A stretch of DNA of 36,025 nucleotides. Origin: DATDMG01 sp036518955 (lineage in GTDB: Bacteria > Actinomycetota > Actinomycetes > Actinomycetales > Kineosporiaceae). The translations under genes and the position numbers were made by a program. Below the pieces are notes generated by a model. The model worked only from the letters and a program-made list of their open reading frames with translations, ran no database searches and had not been told where the DNA came from. The DNA is taken from positions 1-36,025 of the forward strand of contig DATDMG010000403.1 in NCBI GenBank assembly GCA_036518955.1, read 5' to 3'. The stretch's first letter is position 1; every line of letters starts with the position of its first letter. Shown piece after piece: positions 23,511 to 31,079 of this stretch.

Positions 23511-24848
23511 ATGACCGACCGTGACGGATTCTCCGGGAACGGCCCCGATCCGCACCGACAGGGCACCGTCTACCGGTCCAGGCCACGCCTGATGCGCCTG
23601 GGCCGGGCCCGCCCCCCGACGGCCCACCCCCCGACGGCCCTGGACGAGCGCACCCAGGCGTTCCCGCCGCCGCCCGACCCGGGCTCGGCCTCCTACGACC
23701 CCTACGCGCCACAGCCGGGGCACCCGCCGCAGCCGGCGTACGCACCACAGTTCGACCACAATGGGCAGCAAGTCGGCTACGCACCGCAGTACCCCTCGCC
23801 CGGGTACGGTCCTGCGGAGGCGCCGCCCCGCGCCTACCCGCCGTACCCGCCCGTCGGTCGCCCGCGCCGCCGACGGCGGTGGCCCTGGATCCTCGCCCTG
23901 ATCGTCGTCGTCCTGGTGGGCTACCCGCTGCTCCTCGGCGTCCTGACCTGGACGAGCCTGAACACGATCGCCGCCATGCCAGCCGGCGGCCGACCGCCGG
24001 CGACGCCCGGGACGACGTTCCTCGTGGTCGGCAGCGACTCGCGGCAGGACCTCACCCGCGCCGAGCGCGCCCGGCTGGGCACCGGGCAGACCGCCGGCCA
24101 GCGCACGGACACCATCATGCTGCTCCACGTCCCGGCGAGCGGCGGCCCGACGGTGCTGGTCAGCGTGCCGCGCGACTCCTACGTGACGATCCCGGGCCAC
24201 GGCAAGAACAAGATCAACGCCGCCTATGCCTTCGGTGGGCCACAGCTGCTGGTTCGCACGGTCGAGCAGGCCACCGGGCTGCACGTCGACGAGTACGTGG
24301 AAACCGGCCTGGGCGGGTACGCCAACCTCGTCGACGCCATCGGCGGCGTGGACGTGTGCGTCAAGAACCCCATCAACGACGCCAAGGCGCACATCACCCT
24401 CAAGGCCGGGTGCCAGACCCTGGACGGCCAGAAGGCCCTCGGCTACGCCCGCGCCCGCTACAGCGATCCCCGGGGCGACCTCGGCCGGGTGGAGCGGCAG
24501 CGACAGGTGCTGGCGGCGATCGCCGGCAAGACGCTGTCGCCGTCCGTGCTGCTGCTGCCGTGGCAGGCGTTCCCCGCCGGTCGGGCCGGCGGCGCCGCGC
24601 TCACCGTCGACAACGCCACGACGCCGCCCGACCTGGCGAGGTTCATGCTGGCCATGCGGGCGGTGGCCGGCGGCGGCGGCCTGTCACTGACGGTCCCGAT
24701 CTCCGGGAACATCACCACCGCCGCCGCCGGTGAGGCGCTCCGCTGGGACACCGCCAAGGCCGGGGAGCTCTTCCAGGATCTGCGCACCGACCGGACGGCG
24801 GCCATCGCGGCGCTCGCGGCCGGGCAGCGGGCCAGGATCCCGACGTGA
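23511..24848 (+). CDS. LytR-CpsA-Psr (LCP) family protein, single span
   Basis: A 445-residue LCP protein, a phosphotransferase joining glycopolymers to peptidoglycan. The cytoplasmic N-terminus (about 115 residues) is rich in Pro, Tyr and Gln (for example PAYAPQ and GYAPQYPSPGY) and ends in an Arg cluster; one span follows (WPWILALIVVVLVGYPLLLG, from about residue 124). The outer domain has FLVVGSDSRQDLT, GQRTDTIMLLHVP, VSVPRDSYV, KNKINAAYAFGG, LVDAIGGVDVCV and the basic cluster ARARYSDPRGDLGRVERQRQ. The Arg and Asp residues expected to hold the lipid pyrophosphate are present. It starts two bases after the CoA-binding gene stop. This is the classical LCP layout, in contrast to the four-span LCP at 13779-15293. 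Confidence 0.92.
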   Translation: MTDRDGFSGNGPDPHRQGTVYRSRPRLMRLGRARPPTAHPPTALDERTQAFPPPPDPGSASYDPYAPQPGHPPQPAYAPQFDHNGQQVGYAPQYPSPGYGPAEAPPRAYPPYPPVGRPRRRRRWPWILALIVVVLVGYPLLLGVLTWTSLNTIAAMPAGGRPPATPGTTFLVVGSDSRQDLTRAERARLGTGQTAGQRTDTIMLLHVPASGGPTVLVSVPRDSYVTIPGHGKNKINAAYAFGGPQLLVRTVEQATGLHVDEYVETGLGGYANLVDAIGGVDVCVKNPINDAKAHITLKAGCQTLDGQKALGYARARYSDPRGDLGRVERQRQVLAAIAGKTLSPSVLLLPWQAFPAGRAGGAALTVDNATTPPDLARFMLAMRAVAGGGGLSLTVPISGNITTAAAGEALRWDTAKAGELFQDLRTDRTAAIAALAAGQRARIPT

Positions 24849-24886
24849 CGGCTGCACCCGGAGAGCACCACGAACTCGCCACGCGG

Positions 24887-24925
24887 GTGTCCCACCGCCC
24901 CGGGGCGCCATGCCCCCCAGGACAC
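24887..24925 (+). terminator. Possible terminator hairpin after the LCP gene
   Basis: An outer stem GTGTCC (24887-24892) with GGACAC (24920-24925) encloses an inner stem GGGGC with GCCCC. It lies 39 bases after the stop at 24848 and before the efflux promoter. There is no T-run. Confidence 0.35.
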
Positions 24926-24970
24926 GCCCCGCCGGCCGATGATTGCTGGGTGTAACCATCAACTGATGCC

Positions 24971-24999
24971 TGGACACAAAAGAGAGTAGCTACTACTTT
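24971..24999 (+). promoter_or_regulatory. Promoter of the MFS-TetR operon
   Basis: TGGACA (24971-24976) matches the -35 consensus TTGACA in five of six positions. Exactly 17 bases later comes TACTTT (24994-24999), a TAnnnT -10 box. Transcription would begin near 25006, leaving a leader of about 23 bases with GGAGG at 25016-25020, eight bases before the GTG at 25029. This is the best sigma-A-type promoter in the window. Confidence 0.65.
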
Positions 25000-25004
25000 G
25001 TAGT
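24985..25004 (+). promoter_or_regulatory. Overlapping palindromes on the efflux promoter, probable TetR operator
   Basis: AGTAGCTACT (24985-24994) is a perfect 10-bp palindrome. It overlaps ACTAC-TTT-GTAGT (24992-25004), a second inverted repeat with 5-bp arms. Both cover the spacer and -10 box of the promoter, where a bound repressor would block RNA polymerase. The TetR gene at 26549-27154 is the obvious candidate for binding here. Confidence 0.55.
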
Positions 25005-25028
25005 CACACTCATCTGGAGGTGGCTACT

Positions 25029-26552
25029 GTGCTTGCTGCTCCCCACACCCGCCGCTGGTGGATCGTCGGCGCACTGATGCTGAGCATGATCGTGGTCGGC
25101 CTGGACTCGACGGTACTCACCGTCGCCCTGCCGACGCTCGCGACGGACCTGCACGCGAGCACCGCGCAACTGCAGTGGGTCCTCGACTCCTACCTCCTGG
25201 TCCTGGCGGGCCTGATGCTGCCGCTCGGCGCCCTGGCCGACCGGATCGGCCGCAAACCCGTGCTGATCACCGGCGTCGCCGTCTTCACCCTGGGCTCGCT
25301 GGCCGCCGCGTACACGGGCACGCCGGGCCTGCTGATCGCCACCCGTGCGGTGATGGGGCTGGGCGCCGCGGTCATCCTGACCGTGCCGCTCGCCGTCCTG
25401 CCGAGCATCTTCACGCCCGAGGAGCGCCCCCGGGCGATCGCCACGATGATGGTCGCGATGGGCGCCGGCCTGCCACTCGGCCCGATCGTCGGCGGCTGGC
25501 TGCTCGAGCGCTACCGGTGGGGCTCGGTCTTTCTGATCAACGTGCCGGTCGGCGTGCTCGCCGTCGTCGCGCTGCTGTGGCTGCTGCCGCACTCCCGCGA
25601 GGTCACCGCCCGGGGCGGCGACCTGGTCGGGGCCACCGCTTCCACGGCGGGCCTGCTCGCCCTCGTCTACGCGGTCGTCGAGGCTCCGGGGCGGGGCTGG
25701 ACGTCAGACCCCGTGCTCGGCTTCGGTGCGCTCGGCGTCGTCCTGCTGGGCCTGTTCGCCTGGTGGGAGCGCCGCGCCGCGCACCCCATGATCGACCTGG
25801 GCCTGCTCGCCCGGCCACGGTTCCTGTGGGGCACCGTCTGCGCCACCATGGCCTCGTCGGCCATGCTCGGACTGCTGTTCGTGCTCCCCCCGTACCTGCA
25901 GGTGGTGCGCGGGCACGACCCGCTCGGCACCGGCGTCCGACTGCTGCCGATGATCGTCGGCCTGGTCGCCGGCGCCAAACTGGGCGAGGCGATGACGGTT
26001 CGGCTGGCCACTCGCATCCCGGTCGTCGCCGGGCTCGCCGTGATCGTCTCCGGGCTGCTCTGGGGCAGCACGGTGGCGGTGAGCACCGGCTACCTCGTGG
26101 TGGCGTCCTGGCTCACCCTGATCGGCCTCGGGATGGGACTGACGATGACGCCGGCGATGGACGCCGCGCTCGGCGAGGTGCCGCCCGGCCAGGACGGCGT
26201 CGGGAGCGCGCTGAGCATGGCGGTTCGGCAGGTCGGCGGTGCGCTCGGCGTCGCCCTGCTCGGCAGCGTGCTGAACGCGGCCTACACCGGCCGGCTCGCC
26301 GTCACCGGGCTGCCCGGCCAGGCCGCACGGACCGCCCGTGAGTCCGTCGCCGGGGGCATGGCGGTGGCGCGGGCCACCGGCAGCCGCACGCTCGCCGACT
26401 CCGTGGCACAGGCGTATGTGCACGGGATGAGCGCCGTGATGCTCGCCGGTACCGTGCTCGGTGTCGCGGGCATCGTCATCGCGGCGACGCTGCTCCCGGC
26501 CCGCCGGCCGGCGCAGCAGGCGGCCGACCCATCCGCGACAATCGCGGTATGA
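25029..26552 (+). CDS. MFS efflux transporter, DHA2 (EmrB/QacA) family
   Basis: A 507-residue drug/proton antiporter with about 14 hydrophobic spans. The DHA2 landmarks are GLDSTVLTVALPTLATDL in span 1, LQWVLDSYLLVLAGLMLPLG in span 2, then ADRIGRKPVLI (motif A) in the loop, and a later GLPLGPIVGGWLLERYRW (motif C region). The second half repeats the fold, ending with AAYTGRL and a span near LAGTVLGVAGIVIAATLLPA. It should export a hydrophobic or cationic compound across the membrane using the proton gradient; the substrate is unknown. GGAGG at 25016-25020 places the true start at the GTG at 25029; an in-frame GTG at 25020 overlaps the ribosome site. Its stop overlaps the TetR gene as ATGA. 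Confidence 0.91.
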   Translation: MLAAPHTRRWWIVGALMLSMIVVGLDSTVLTVALPTLATDLHASTAQLQWVLDSYLLVLAGLMLPLGALADRIGRKPVLITGVAVFTLGSLAAAYTGTPGLLIATRAVMGLGAAVILTVPLAVLPSIFTPEERPRAIATMMVAMGAGLPLGPIVGGWLLERYRWGSVFLINVPVGVLAVVALLWLLPHSREVTARGGDLVGATASTAGLLALVYAVVEAPGRGWTSDPVLGFGALGVVLLGLFAWWERRAAHPMIDLGLLARPRFLWGTVCATMASSAMLGLLFVLPPYLQVVRGHDPLGTGVRLLPMIVGLVAGAKLGEAMTVRLATRIPVVAGLAVIVSGLLWGSTVAVSTGYLVVASWLTLIGLGMGLTMTPAMDAALGEVPPGQDGVGSALSMAVRQVGGALGVALLGSVLNAAYTGRLAVTGLPGQAARTARESVAGGMAVARATGSRTLADSVAQAYVHGMSAVMLAGTVLGVAGIVIAATLLPARRPAQQAADPSATIAV

Positions 26553-27154
26553 CCACGTCAGGTCCCGGGACGCCCGGGCTCCGGGAGCGGAAGAAGGCCA
26601 AGACCCGCTGGGCCATCCAGGAACACGCGTTGCGGCTGTTCGCCGAGCAGGGCTACGAGGCCACCACGATCGACCAGATCGCCGCGGCGGCCGAGATCTC
26701 GCCGAGCACCTTCTTCCGCTACTTCCGCACCAAGGAGGACGTGGTCGTCCAGGACGAGTTCGACGAACAGATGCTCGACGCGTTCCGCCTGGCCGGCCGG
26801 TCCGACCACCCGATCGGCACCCTGCGCGGGCTGATGCTCCAGGCCCTCACCGAGATCGACCCCCACGAGCTGGTGAAGAGCCGGCAGCGCACCGCGCTCA
26901 TCCTCACCGAGCCGGCCCTGCGGGCCCGCGCCGTCGACAACATGGTCTCCGCGTTCGACGACGCGGCCAAGGGGTTCGCCGAGGGCCGCGACAGGGATCC
27001 CGACGACCCCGCCGTCCGGGCCTTCGTCGGCGCGGTGATCGGAGCGATCATGCCCATCGTGATCCGTTGGGCGTCCACCGGGTACACCGAGGACATCGGC
27101 CAGCTGCTCGACCGCACGCTGCAGGGCCTGCAGGAGATCGTGAGCTGGGGCTGA
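26549..27154 (+). CDS. TetR-family transcriptional regulator
   Basis: A 201-residue repressor. The N-terminal helix-turn-helix spans about residues 18-62: TRWAIQEHALRLFAEQGYEA, then TTIDQIAAAAEISPSTFFRY and FRTKEDVV, all normal for TetR. The C-terminal ligand domain has no close landmark. The ATG overlaps the MFS stop by four bases, so the two proteins are made from one message and the repressor level follows that of the pump. It probably binds the palindromes at 24985-25004 and releases them when a pump substrate binds, which would make the operon self-regulated; this is inference from layout. It ends one base before the stop of convergent purE. Confidence 0.9.
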   Translation: MTTSGPGTPGLRERKKAKTRWAIQEHALRLFAEQGYEATTIDQIAAAAEISPSTFFRYFRTKEDVVVQDEFDEQMLDAFRLAGRSDHPIGTLRGLMLQALTEIDPHELVKSRQRTALILTEPALRARAVDNMVSAFDDAAKGFAEGRDRDPDDPAVRAFVGAVIGAIMPIVIRWASTGYTEDIGQLLDRTLQGLQEIVSWG

Positions 27155-27155
27155 C

Positions 27156-27692
27156 TCACCCGGCGGTGAACCCGGGACCGCCGCCCGAGCGGCGCGCCCG
27201 CAGCCGGGCGCCCTTGGCGGTGGCGTGCTCCCGCAACGAGTCCTGGAAGGCGAGCATGGCAGCGCGCAGCCGCGCGGCCTCCGCACCGTCCGCCGCGGCC
27301 AGCACCCGGACGGCGAGCAGGCCGGCGTTCCGGGCCCCCGCCACCGAGACCGTGGCCACCGGGACCCCGGCCGGCATCTGCACGATCGACAGCAGCGAGT
27401 CCATCCCGTCGAGGTGGCGCAGCGGTACCGGGACGCCGATGACGGGCAGCGGGGTCACCGAGGCGAGCATTCCCGGCAGGTGCGCCGCTCCTCCGGCACC
27501 GGCGATGATCACGCGCAGGCCCCGCTCGTGCGCCGTCCGGCCGTACTCGATCATCTGGACCGGCATCCGGTGCGCGGACACCACGTCGGCCTCGTAGCCG
27601 ACGCCGAACTCGTCGAGGGCCTTGGCGGCCTCCTCCATCACCGGCCAGTCCGAGTCGGAGCCCATCACCAGACCGACGACCCTGTCACCCAT
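27156..27692 (-). CDS. purE: N5-carboxyaminoimidazole ribonucleotide mutase
   Basis: A 178-residue class I PurE, which moves the carboxyl group of N5-CAIR to give CAIR in purine synthesis. Active-site motifs are GSDSDWPVM (11-19), VVSAHRMP (37-44) with the catalytic His, AGAGGAAHLPGM and PVPLRHLDGMDSLLSIVQMP. A basic tail of about 20 residues follows. The ATG at 27692 has GAGGTGG eight bases upstream; an in-frame GTG at 27722 would overlap purK and lacks such a site. It lies 13 bases after purK, its partner in the pathway. Its end is one base from the TetR gene end (convergent), so there is no room for a separate terminator. Confidence 0.94.
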   Translation of the reverse strand: MGDRVVGLVMGSDSDWPVMEEAAKALDEFGVGYEADVVSAHRMPVQMIEYGRTAHERGLRVIIAGAGGAAHLPGMLASVTPLPVIGVPVPLRHLDGMDSLLSIVQMPAGVPVATVSVAGARNAGLLAVRVLAAADGAEAARLRAAMLAFQDSLREHATAKGARLRARRSGGGPGFTAG

Positions 27693-27705
27693 GAACTGAA
27701 CCACC

Positions 27706-28911
27706 TCACTCGTCGATGACACCGGTGATGAAGTCCGCGGCGTGCTGCGCCCGGGCGCGCAGTCCGGTCAGATCGTCGCCGCAGACGGTGACGTGTCCGA
27801 CCTTGCGGCCGGGTCGCACCGCCTTGCCGTACAGGTGCACCTTCACGCCCGGGTCGCGGGCCATCACGTGCAGGTAGGAGCGGTAGAGGTCCGCGTGGTC
27901 GCCGCCCAGCACGTTCACCATCACCGACCACGGCGTCCGGGGTCGCGGGTCGCCCAGCGGCAGGTCCAGGACCGCCCGCAGGTGTTGCTCGAACTGGCTC
28001 GTGACGGCGCCGTCGATGGTCCAGTGACCGCTGTTGTGGGGGCGCATCGCGAGCTCGTTGACGAGGACCCGCGGGCCGCCCGCCCCGGGCCCGCCGCCGT
28101 CCACCTCGAACAGTTCGACCGCCAGCACCCCGACGACGTCGAGCTCGCCGGCGATCCGCAGGGCGATGTCGGTCACCTCCGCGGCCAGACCGGGCGACAG
28201 CCCGGGCGCGGGAGCGATCACCTCCCGGCAGACGCCGTCCACCTGGATGGTCTCGACGACCGGCCAGGCGGCCGCCTGGCCGGACGGGCTGCGGGCCACC
28301 AACGCCGCCAGCTCGCGCCGGAAGCCGACGCACTCCTCGGCGAGCAGGACGGCGGCATGCTCGGCGTCCGGGTGACGGGCCCGCTCGAGCCAGTCCGCCG
28401 CCTCGTCCGCGTCGCGGACGAGCAGCACCCCCTTGCCGTCGTACCCGCCGCGCGGAGTCTTCAGGACGACCGGCCAGCCGACCTCGGCGCCGAACGCCAC
28501 CAGCTCCGCCGACTCCCGGACCAGCCGCCACCGCGGGCAGGGAACGCCGAGTGCGCTCAGTCGCTGCCGCATGGCCGCTTTGTCCTGGGCGTGGACGAGC
28601 GCGTCCACCCCCGGGTGGACGGTGACGCCGGCCGCCTCGAGGTCGCGCAGCAACCGCGTCGGCACGTGCTCGTGGTCGAAGGTGAGCACGTCGCAGGTGG
28701 CGGCGAACGCGGTCACCGCCGCGACGTCCCGGTGATCCCCCACCGGAGCGGAGGGAACCACCTGGGCGGCGGCCGCCGTTGCAGACTCGGCGAGCACTCT
28801 CAGCCTGATGCCGAGGGCGATTGCCGGTGACTGCGTCATCCGGGCCAACTGCCCGCCGCCGACGATGCCGACGACGGGGAAGCCGCCCGGCGGGCGCTCG
28901 ATCTGGGGCAC
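27706..28911 (-). CDS. purK: N5-carboxyaminoimidazole ribonucleotide synthase
   Basis: A 401-residue ATP-grasp enzyme that makes N5-CAIR from AIR, bicarbonate and ATP; PurE uses the product. The N-terminal VVGIVGGGQLARMTQSPAIA is diagnostic. The ATP-grasp part shows HAQDKAAMRQRLSALGVPCP, WPVVLKTPRGGYDGKGV, LLAEECVGF, LAVELFEV and the metal-site run VNELAMRPHNSGHWTIDG; the C-terminal part has VNVLGG and HLYGKAVRPGRKVGHV. The GTG at 28911 is preceded by TAGCCT and six bases, with no ribosome site, so translation is probably leaderless. It is divergent from the gtrA-like gene; the gap contains a perfect inverted repeat that includes the -10 box. Gene order matches M. tuberculosis Rv3276c. Confidence 0.94.
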   Translation of the reverse strand: MPQIERPPGGFPVVGIVGGGQLARMTQSPAIALGIRLRVLAESATAAAAQVVPSAPVGDHRDVAAVTAFAATCDVLTFDHEHVPTRLLRDLEAAGVTVHPGVDALVHAQDKAAMRQRLSALGVPCPRWRLVRESAELVAFGAEVGWPVVLKTPRGGYDGKGVLLVRDADEAADWLERARHPDAEHAAVLLAEECVGFRRELAALVARSPSGQAAAWPVVETIQVDGVCREVIAPAPGLSPGLAAEVTDIALRIAGELDVVGVLAVELFEVDGGGPGAGGPRVLVNELAMRPHNSGHWTIDGAVTSQFEQHLRAVLDLPLGDPRPRTPWSVMVNVLGGDHADLYRSYLHVMARDPGVKVHLYGKAVRPGRKVGHVTVCGDDLTGLRARAQHAADFITGVIDE

Positions 28912-28917
28912 GCGCGC

Positions 28918-28923
28918 AGGCTA
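28918..28923 (-). promoter_or_regulatory. Leaderless -10 box of purK
   Basis: TAGCCT on the minus strand, six bases (GCGCGC), then the GTG at 28911. It forms the outer end of the left arm of the inverted repeat at 28918-28945. Confidence 0.55.
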
Positions 28924-28939
28924 CTCCGGCGACAGCGAG

Positions 28940-28945
28940 TAGCCT
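28940..28945 (+). promoter_or_regulatory. Possible -10 box for the leader ORF and gtrA-like gene
   Basis: TAGCCT on the plus strand, seven bases before a GTG at 28953. It is the mirror image of the purK -10 box. Transcription would begin at or next to that GTG. Confidence 0.45.
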
Positions 28946-28952
28946 CGGACGG

Positions 28953-29024
28953 GTGGGGACGGCGCGGTCGCCACGTAGCGCCACGAGTACGCCCGGCGAC
29001 CGGAGGAGATCAGGATCACCGTGA
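28953..29024 (+). CDS. Possible leaderless 23-codon leader ORF coupled to the gtrA-like gene
   Basis: A GTG seven bases after the TAGCCT box opens a short frame that ends in TGA at 29022-29024. That stop overlaps the GTG start of the gtrA-like gene (29021) as GTGA. The 23-residue product is polar, with Arg, Ser and Pro and a run of three Arg near the end, and matches nothing I know. Its position as a first-base ORF that ends on the next start suggests it brings ribosomes to the downstream gene. No homology supports it; the evidence is layout alone. Confidence 0.35.
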   Translation: MGTARSPRSATSTPGDRRRSGSP

Positions 29025-29746
29025 CGGAGAACGCGCTCCACCCCGGGGCCGCCCCGACACCCGCCCGGGGCGTTGCTCGGCCGCAGGCCTTCGCCGCCCC
29101 CTCCCCCTCCTCGACGGCCACGCCCGTGGTACCGCTGGTCTCCGATCCGGCGCCCGCGCCATACGCACCCTCGGCGCGCCCCGCGGCACCCTCGGCGCGC
29201 CCCACGGCACCCTCGGCGCGCCCCACGGCACCTGCGCCGACGGCGTCGGGATCCGCGCAGGCGTCGGCGGCGGGCGGGCTGCTGCACCAGGTCCGCGGCG
29301 CGGTCGACGTCCTGTACCGCGAGATGGTCAAGTTCGGCGCCATCGGGGCACTGGCGTTCGTGGTGGACTTCTACGTGTACAACCTGCTGCGGGTCGGGAT
29401 CTGGCCCTTCGCCGAGGCACCGCTGGGCCACAAGACCGTGCTCTGCAAGGTCATCTCGGTGTCCGTGGCCACCGTCGTGGCCTGGCTGGGCAACCGGTAC
29501 TGGACCTTCCGGCACCGCCGACGCGCCACCGTCCGCGCCGAGTTCGTGCTGTTCGTGGTGATGAACATCGGCGGCCTGCTGATCGCGGCGACCTGCCTCG
29601 GCGTCTCGCACTACCTGCTCGGTCTGACGTCAGCGCTGGCGGACAACATCTCGGCCAACGTGGTCGGCCTGGTCCTCGGTACCCTGTTCCGGTTCTGGGC
29701 CTACCGGCAGTTCGTGTTCACCGAGCTGCGCGACGCCGCGGACTGA
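29021..29746 (+). CDS. GtrA-like family membrane protein with repetitive N-terminus
   Basis: A 241-residue protein. The C-terminal 140 residues are a GtrA-like domain with four hydrophobic spans: MVKFGAIGALAFVVDFYVYN, then KVISVSVATVVAWLGNRYWT with FRHRR, EFVLFVVMNIGGLLIAATCL, and ANVVGLVLGTLFRFWAYRQF. Family members are thought to flip polyprenyl-phosphate sugars or to help cell-surface glycosylation; M. tuberculosis Rv3277 holds the same place in gene order. The first 75 residues are Ala/Pro/Ser-rich and contain the P-S-A-R-P-T-A repeat from the DNA repeat at 29165-29227. GGAGGAG at 29002-29008 and AGGA at 29012-29015 lie before the GTG at 29021, which also overlaps the stop of the leader ORF as GTGA. 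Confidence 0.88.
   Translation: MTENALHPGAAPTPARGVARPQAFAAPSPSSTATPVVPLVSDPAPAPYAPSARPAAPSARPTAPSARPTAPAPTASGSAQASAAGGLLHQVRGAVDVLYREMVKFGAIGALAFVVDFYVYNLLRVGIWPFAEAPLGHKTVLCKVISVSVATVVAWLGNRYWTFRHRRRATVRAEFVLFVVMNIGGLLIAATCLGVSHYLLGLTSALADNISANVVGLVLGTLFRFWAYRQFVFTELRDAAD
29165..29227. repeat. 21-bp tandem repeat, three copies, in the gtrA-like gene
   Basis: Three head-to-tail copies (29165-29185, 29186-29206, 29207-29227); the last two are identical and the first differs by one base. Each begins GCACCCTCGGCGCGCC. Length is a multiple of three, so copy changes keep the frame; it encodes a Pro/Ala/Arg heptapeptide in the N-terminal tail. Confidence 0.92.
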
Positions 29747-29864
29747 ACGGCTCGACGGGTCACCCGGTCGGCCTGCCGCAGGGCCACCAGTCGCGGCGCC
29801 GACCCGATCAGCCGAGGTCACCGTCCAGCCGCCCACCAGCGCGCCGCACCGCTCCGGCGCCCGA

Positions 29865-31079
29865 TCAGTCCAAGTCGATCAGTGGCGCGTTCGGGCCGGC
29901 CCGGGCCACGAGCAGCGGTTGGAGCTGTCCGATCCCGCGCAGCTGACGTGCCCGCTGCGGCACCAGCACGAGGTCCGGCTCGCGGGAGAGGGCGGCGGCC
30001 GTCGCCGGATCCGTGACCACGGTCCCCGGCTGCGCCAGGCTGGTCAGCCGGCTCGCCAGGTTGACCGTGACGCCGTACACGTCGCCCAGGCTGCGCAGCA
30101 CCGGACCGTGGGCGAGGCCGACCCGGACGTCGGGCACGACGTCGTCCACGGCCATCTGCTCCGACAACGACAGGGCGATGACGGCCCCGGCGGTGGGCTC
30201 GTCCGCGGTGAACAGCACCTCGTCGCCCACGGTCTTGATGACTCGGCCCCCGCCTGCCGTGACGACGTCCGAGGCGAGCCCCTCGAACCGCTGCACGAGG
30301 ATTCCGAGCTCCCGCTGCTGAAGCCGCTGCGACAGCCGGGTGTACGACACCAGGTCGGCGAACCCGACGGTGAGCTCGCCGGAGGCGACGGTGCCCGGTC
30401 CCCCGGACCCGTCGGCGATCCGGGCGACGACCGCGGCAAGCTGGCGGCGCCAGGAGTACACGAGCAGTCGTTCCAGGTCGGCGGCCAGTTCCCCGACCTG
30501 GGCGACGGCGGCGGCCGGGTCGGGGGCGCCGCCTTCGGTGGTGGCGGCGAGGTGCTCCATCAGGGCCTCGGTGTGCCAACTCACCAACCGGTCGGTGGTC
30601 TGCCCCAGGGCCCGGGCGAGGGCGATGGCGGTCGGTTCGTCGATCAGCCCGTCCCGGACCAGGGCCACCACCCGCCCCAGCGCCTCGGCATCACTATCCG
30701 TGAAGGCTACGTCTGCGTCGGTGACGTTCGCGAAGCCGAGCGCCCGCCACAACTTCCGCGCGGACAGCAGCGAGACGCCGACCGCCCGGGCCACCTCGCG
30801 CCGCCGCCAGCGACGTGGTCCGCCCAGCAACCGTAACTGCAGGTCGTTGGCAGGACTGCCAGGCGCCGGCTGGTAGAGCCGGGGTCTGGCGAAGGAGCCG
30901 GTGTGCTCCAGCGGAGCGGTGAGCCCGATCCCGGTCGCGCCAGGGCCCCGGTCGTCGTCGTGGCGGGCAGCGCCCGCTGCCCCGCCGTTCGGCTCGATCG
31001 ACTCCTGCCGCGGCACCTCGGCAGCGGAGGCGGGCGTGGCAGGGAACAGGGGTCGGCGGCCGCTGGACGCGGACGTCAT
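29865..31079 (-). CDS. Class III adenylate cyclase with Rv1264-like regulatory domain
   Basis: A 404-residue cyclase making cAMP from ATP. Residues about 80-180 resemble the autoinhibitory regulatory domain of the pH-sensing M. tuberculosis cyclase Rv1264: RRREVARAVGVSLLSARKLW, RALGFANVTDADVAFTDSDA and VRDGLIDEPTAIALARALGQ. The catalytic domain (about 233-365) has both metal aspartates, D242 in GFADLVSYT and D286 in KTVGDEVLF, the adenine-selecting K282 and D333 (LGDVYG), and the transition-state pair N340 and R344 in VNLASRL, so it should be active as a dimer. The first 75 residues are disordered-looking. I chose the ATG at 31079, which overlaps the PH-domain gene stop as TGATG; an ATG at 31100 would overlap by 22 bases. 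It converges with the gtrA-like gene. Confidence 0.88.
   Translation of the reverse strand: MTSASSGRRPLFPATPASAAEVPRQESIEPNGGAAGAARHDDDRGPGATGIGLTAPLEHTGSFARPRLYQPAPGSPANDLQLRLLGGPRRWRRREVARAVGVSLLSARKLWRALGFANVTDADVAFTDSDAEALGRVVALVRDGLIDEPTAIALARALGQTTDRLVSWHTEALMEHLAATTEGGAPDPAAAVAQVGELAADLERLLVYSWRRQLAAVVARIADGSGGPGTVASGELTVGFADLVSYTRLSQRLQQRELGILVQRFEGLASDVVTAGGGRVIKTVGDEVLFTADEPTAGAVIALSLSEQMAVDDVVPDVRVGLAHGPVLRSLGDVYGVTVNLASRLTSLAQPGTVVTDPATAAALSREPDLVLVPQRARQLRGIGQLQPLLVARAGPNAPLIDLD

Larger units (their letters stand above)
28918..28945. promoter_or_regulatory. Inverted repeat joining the purK and gtrA promoters
   Basis: AGGCTACTC (28918-28926) and GAGTAGCCT (28937-28945) are perfect inverted copies separated by 10 bases. 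Each arm ends in a TAGCCT box pointing outward: one serves purK on the minus strand, the other points to the gtrA-like gene on the plus strand. It may be an operator, or simply two promoters made of the same sequence. Confidence 0.6.
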
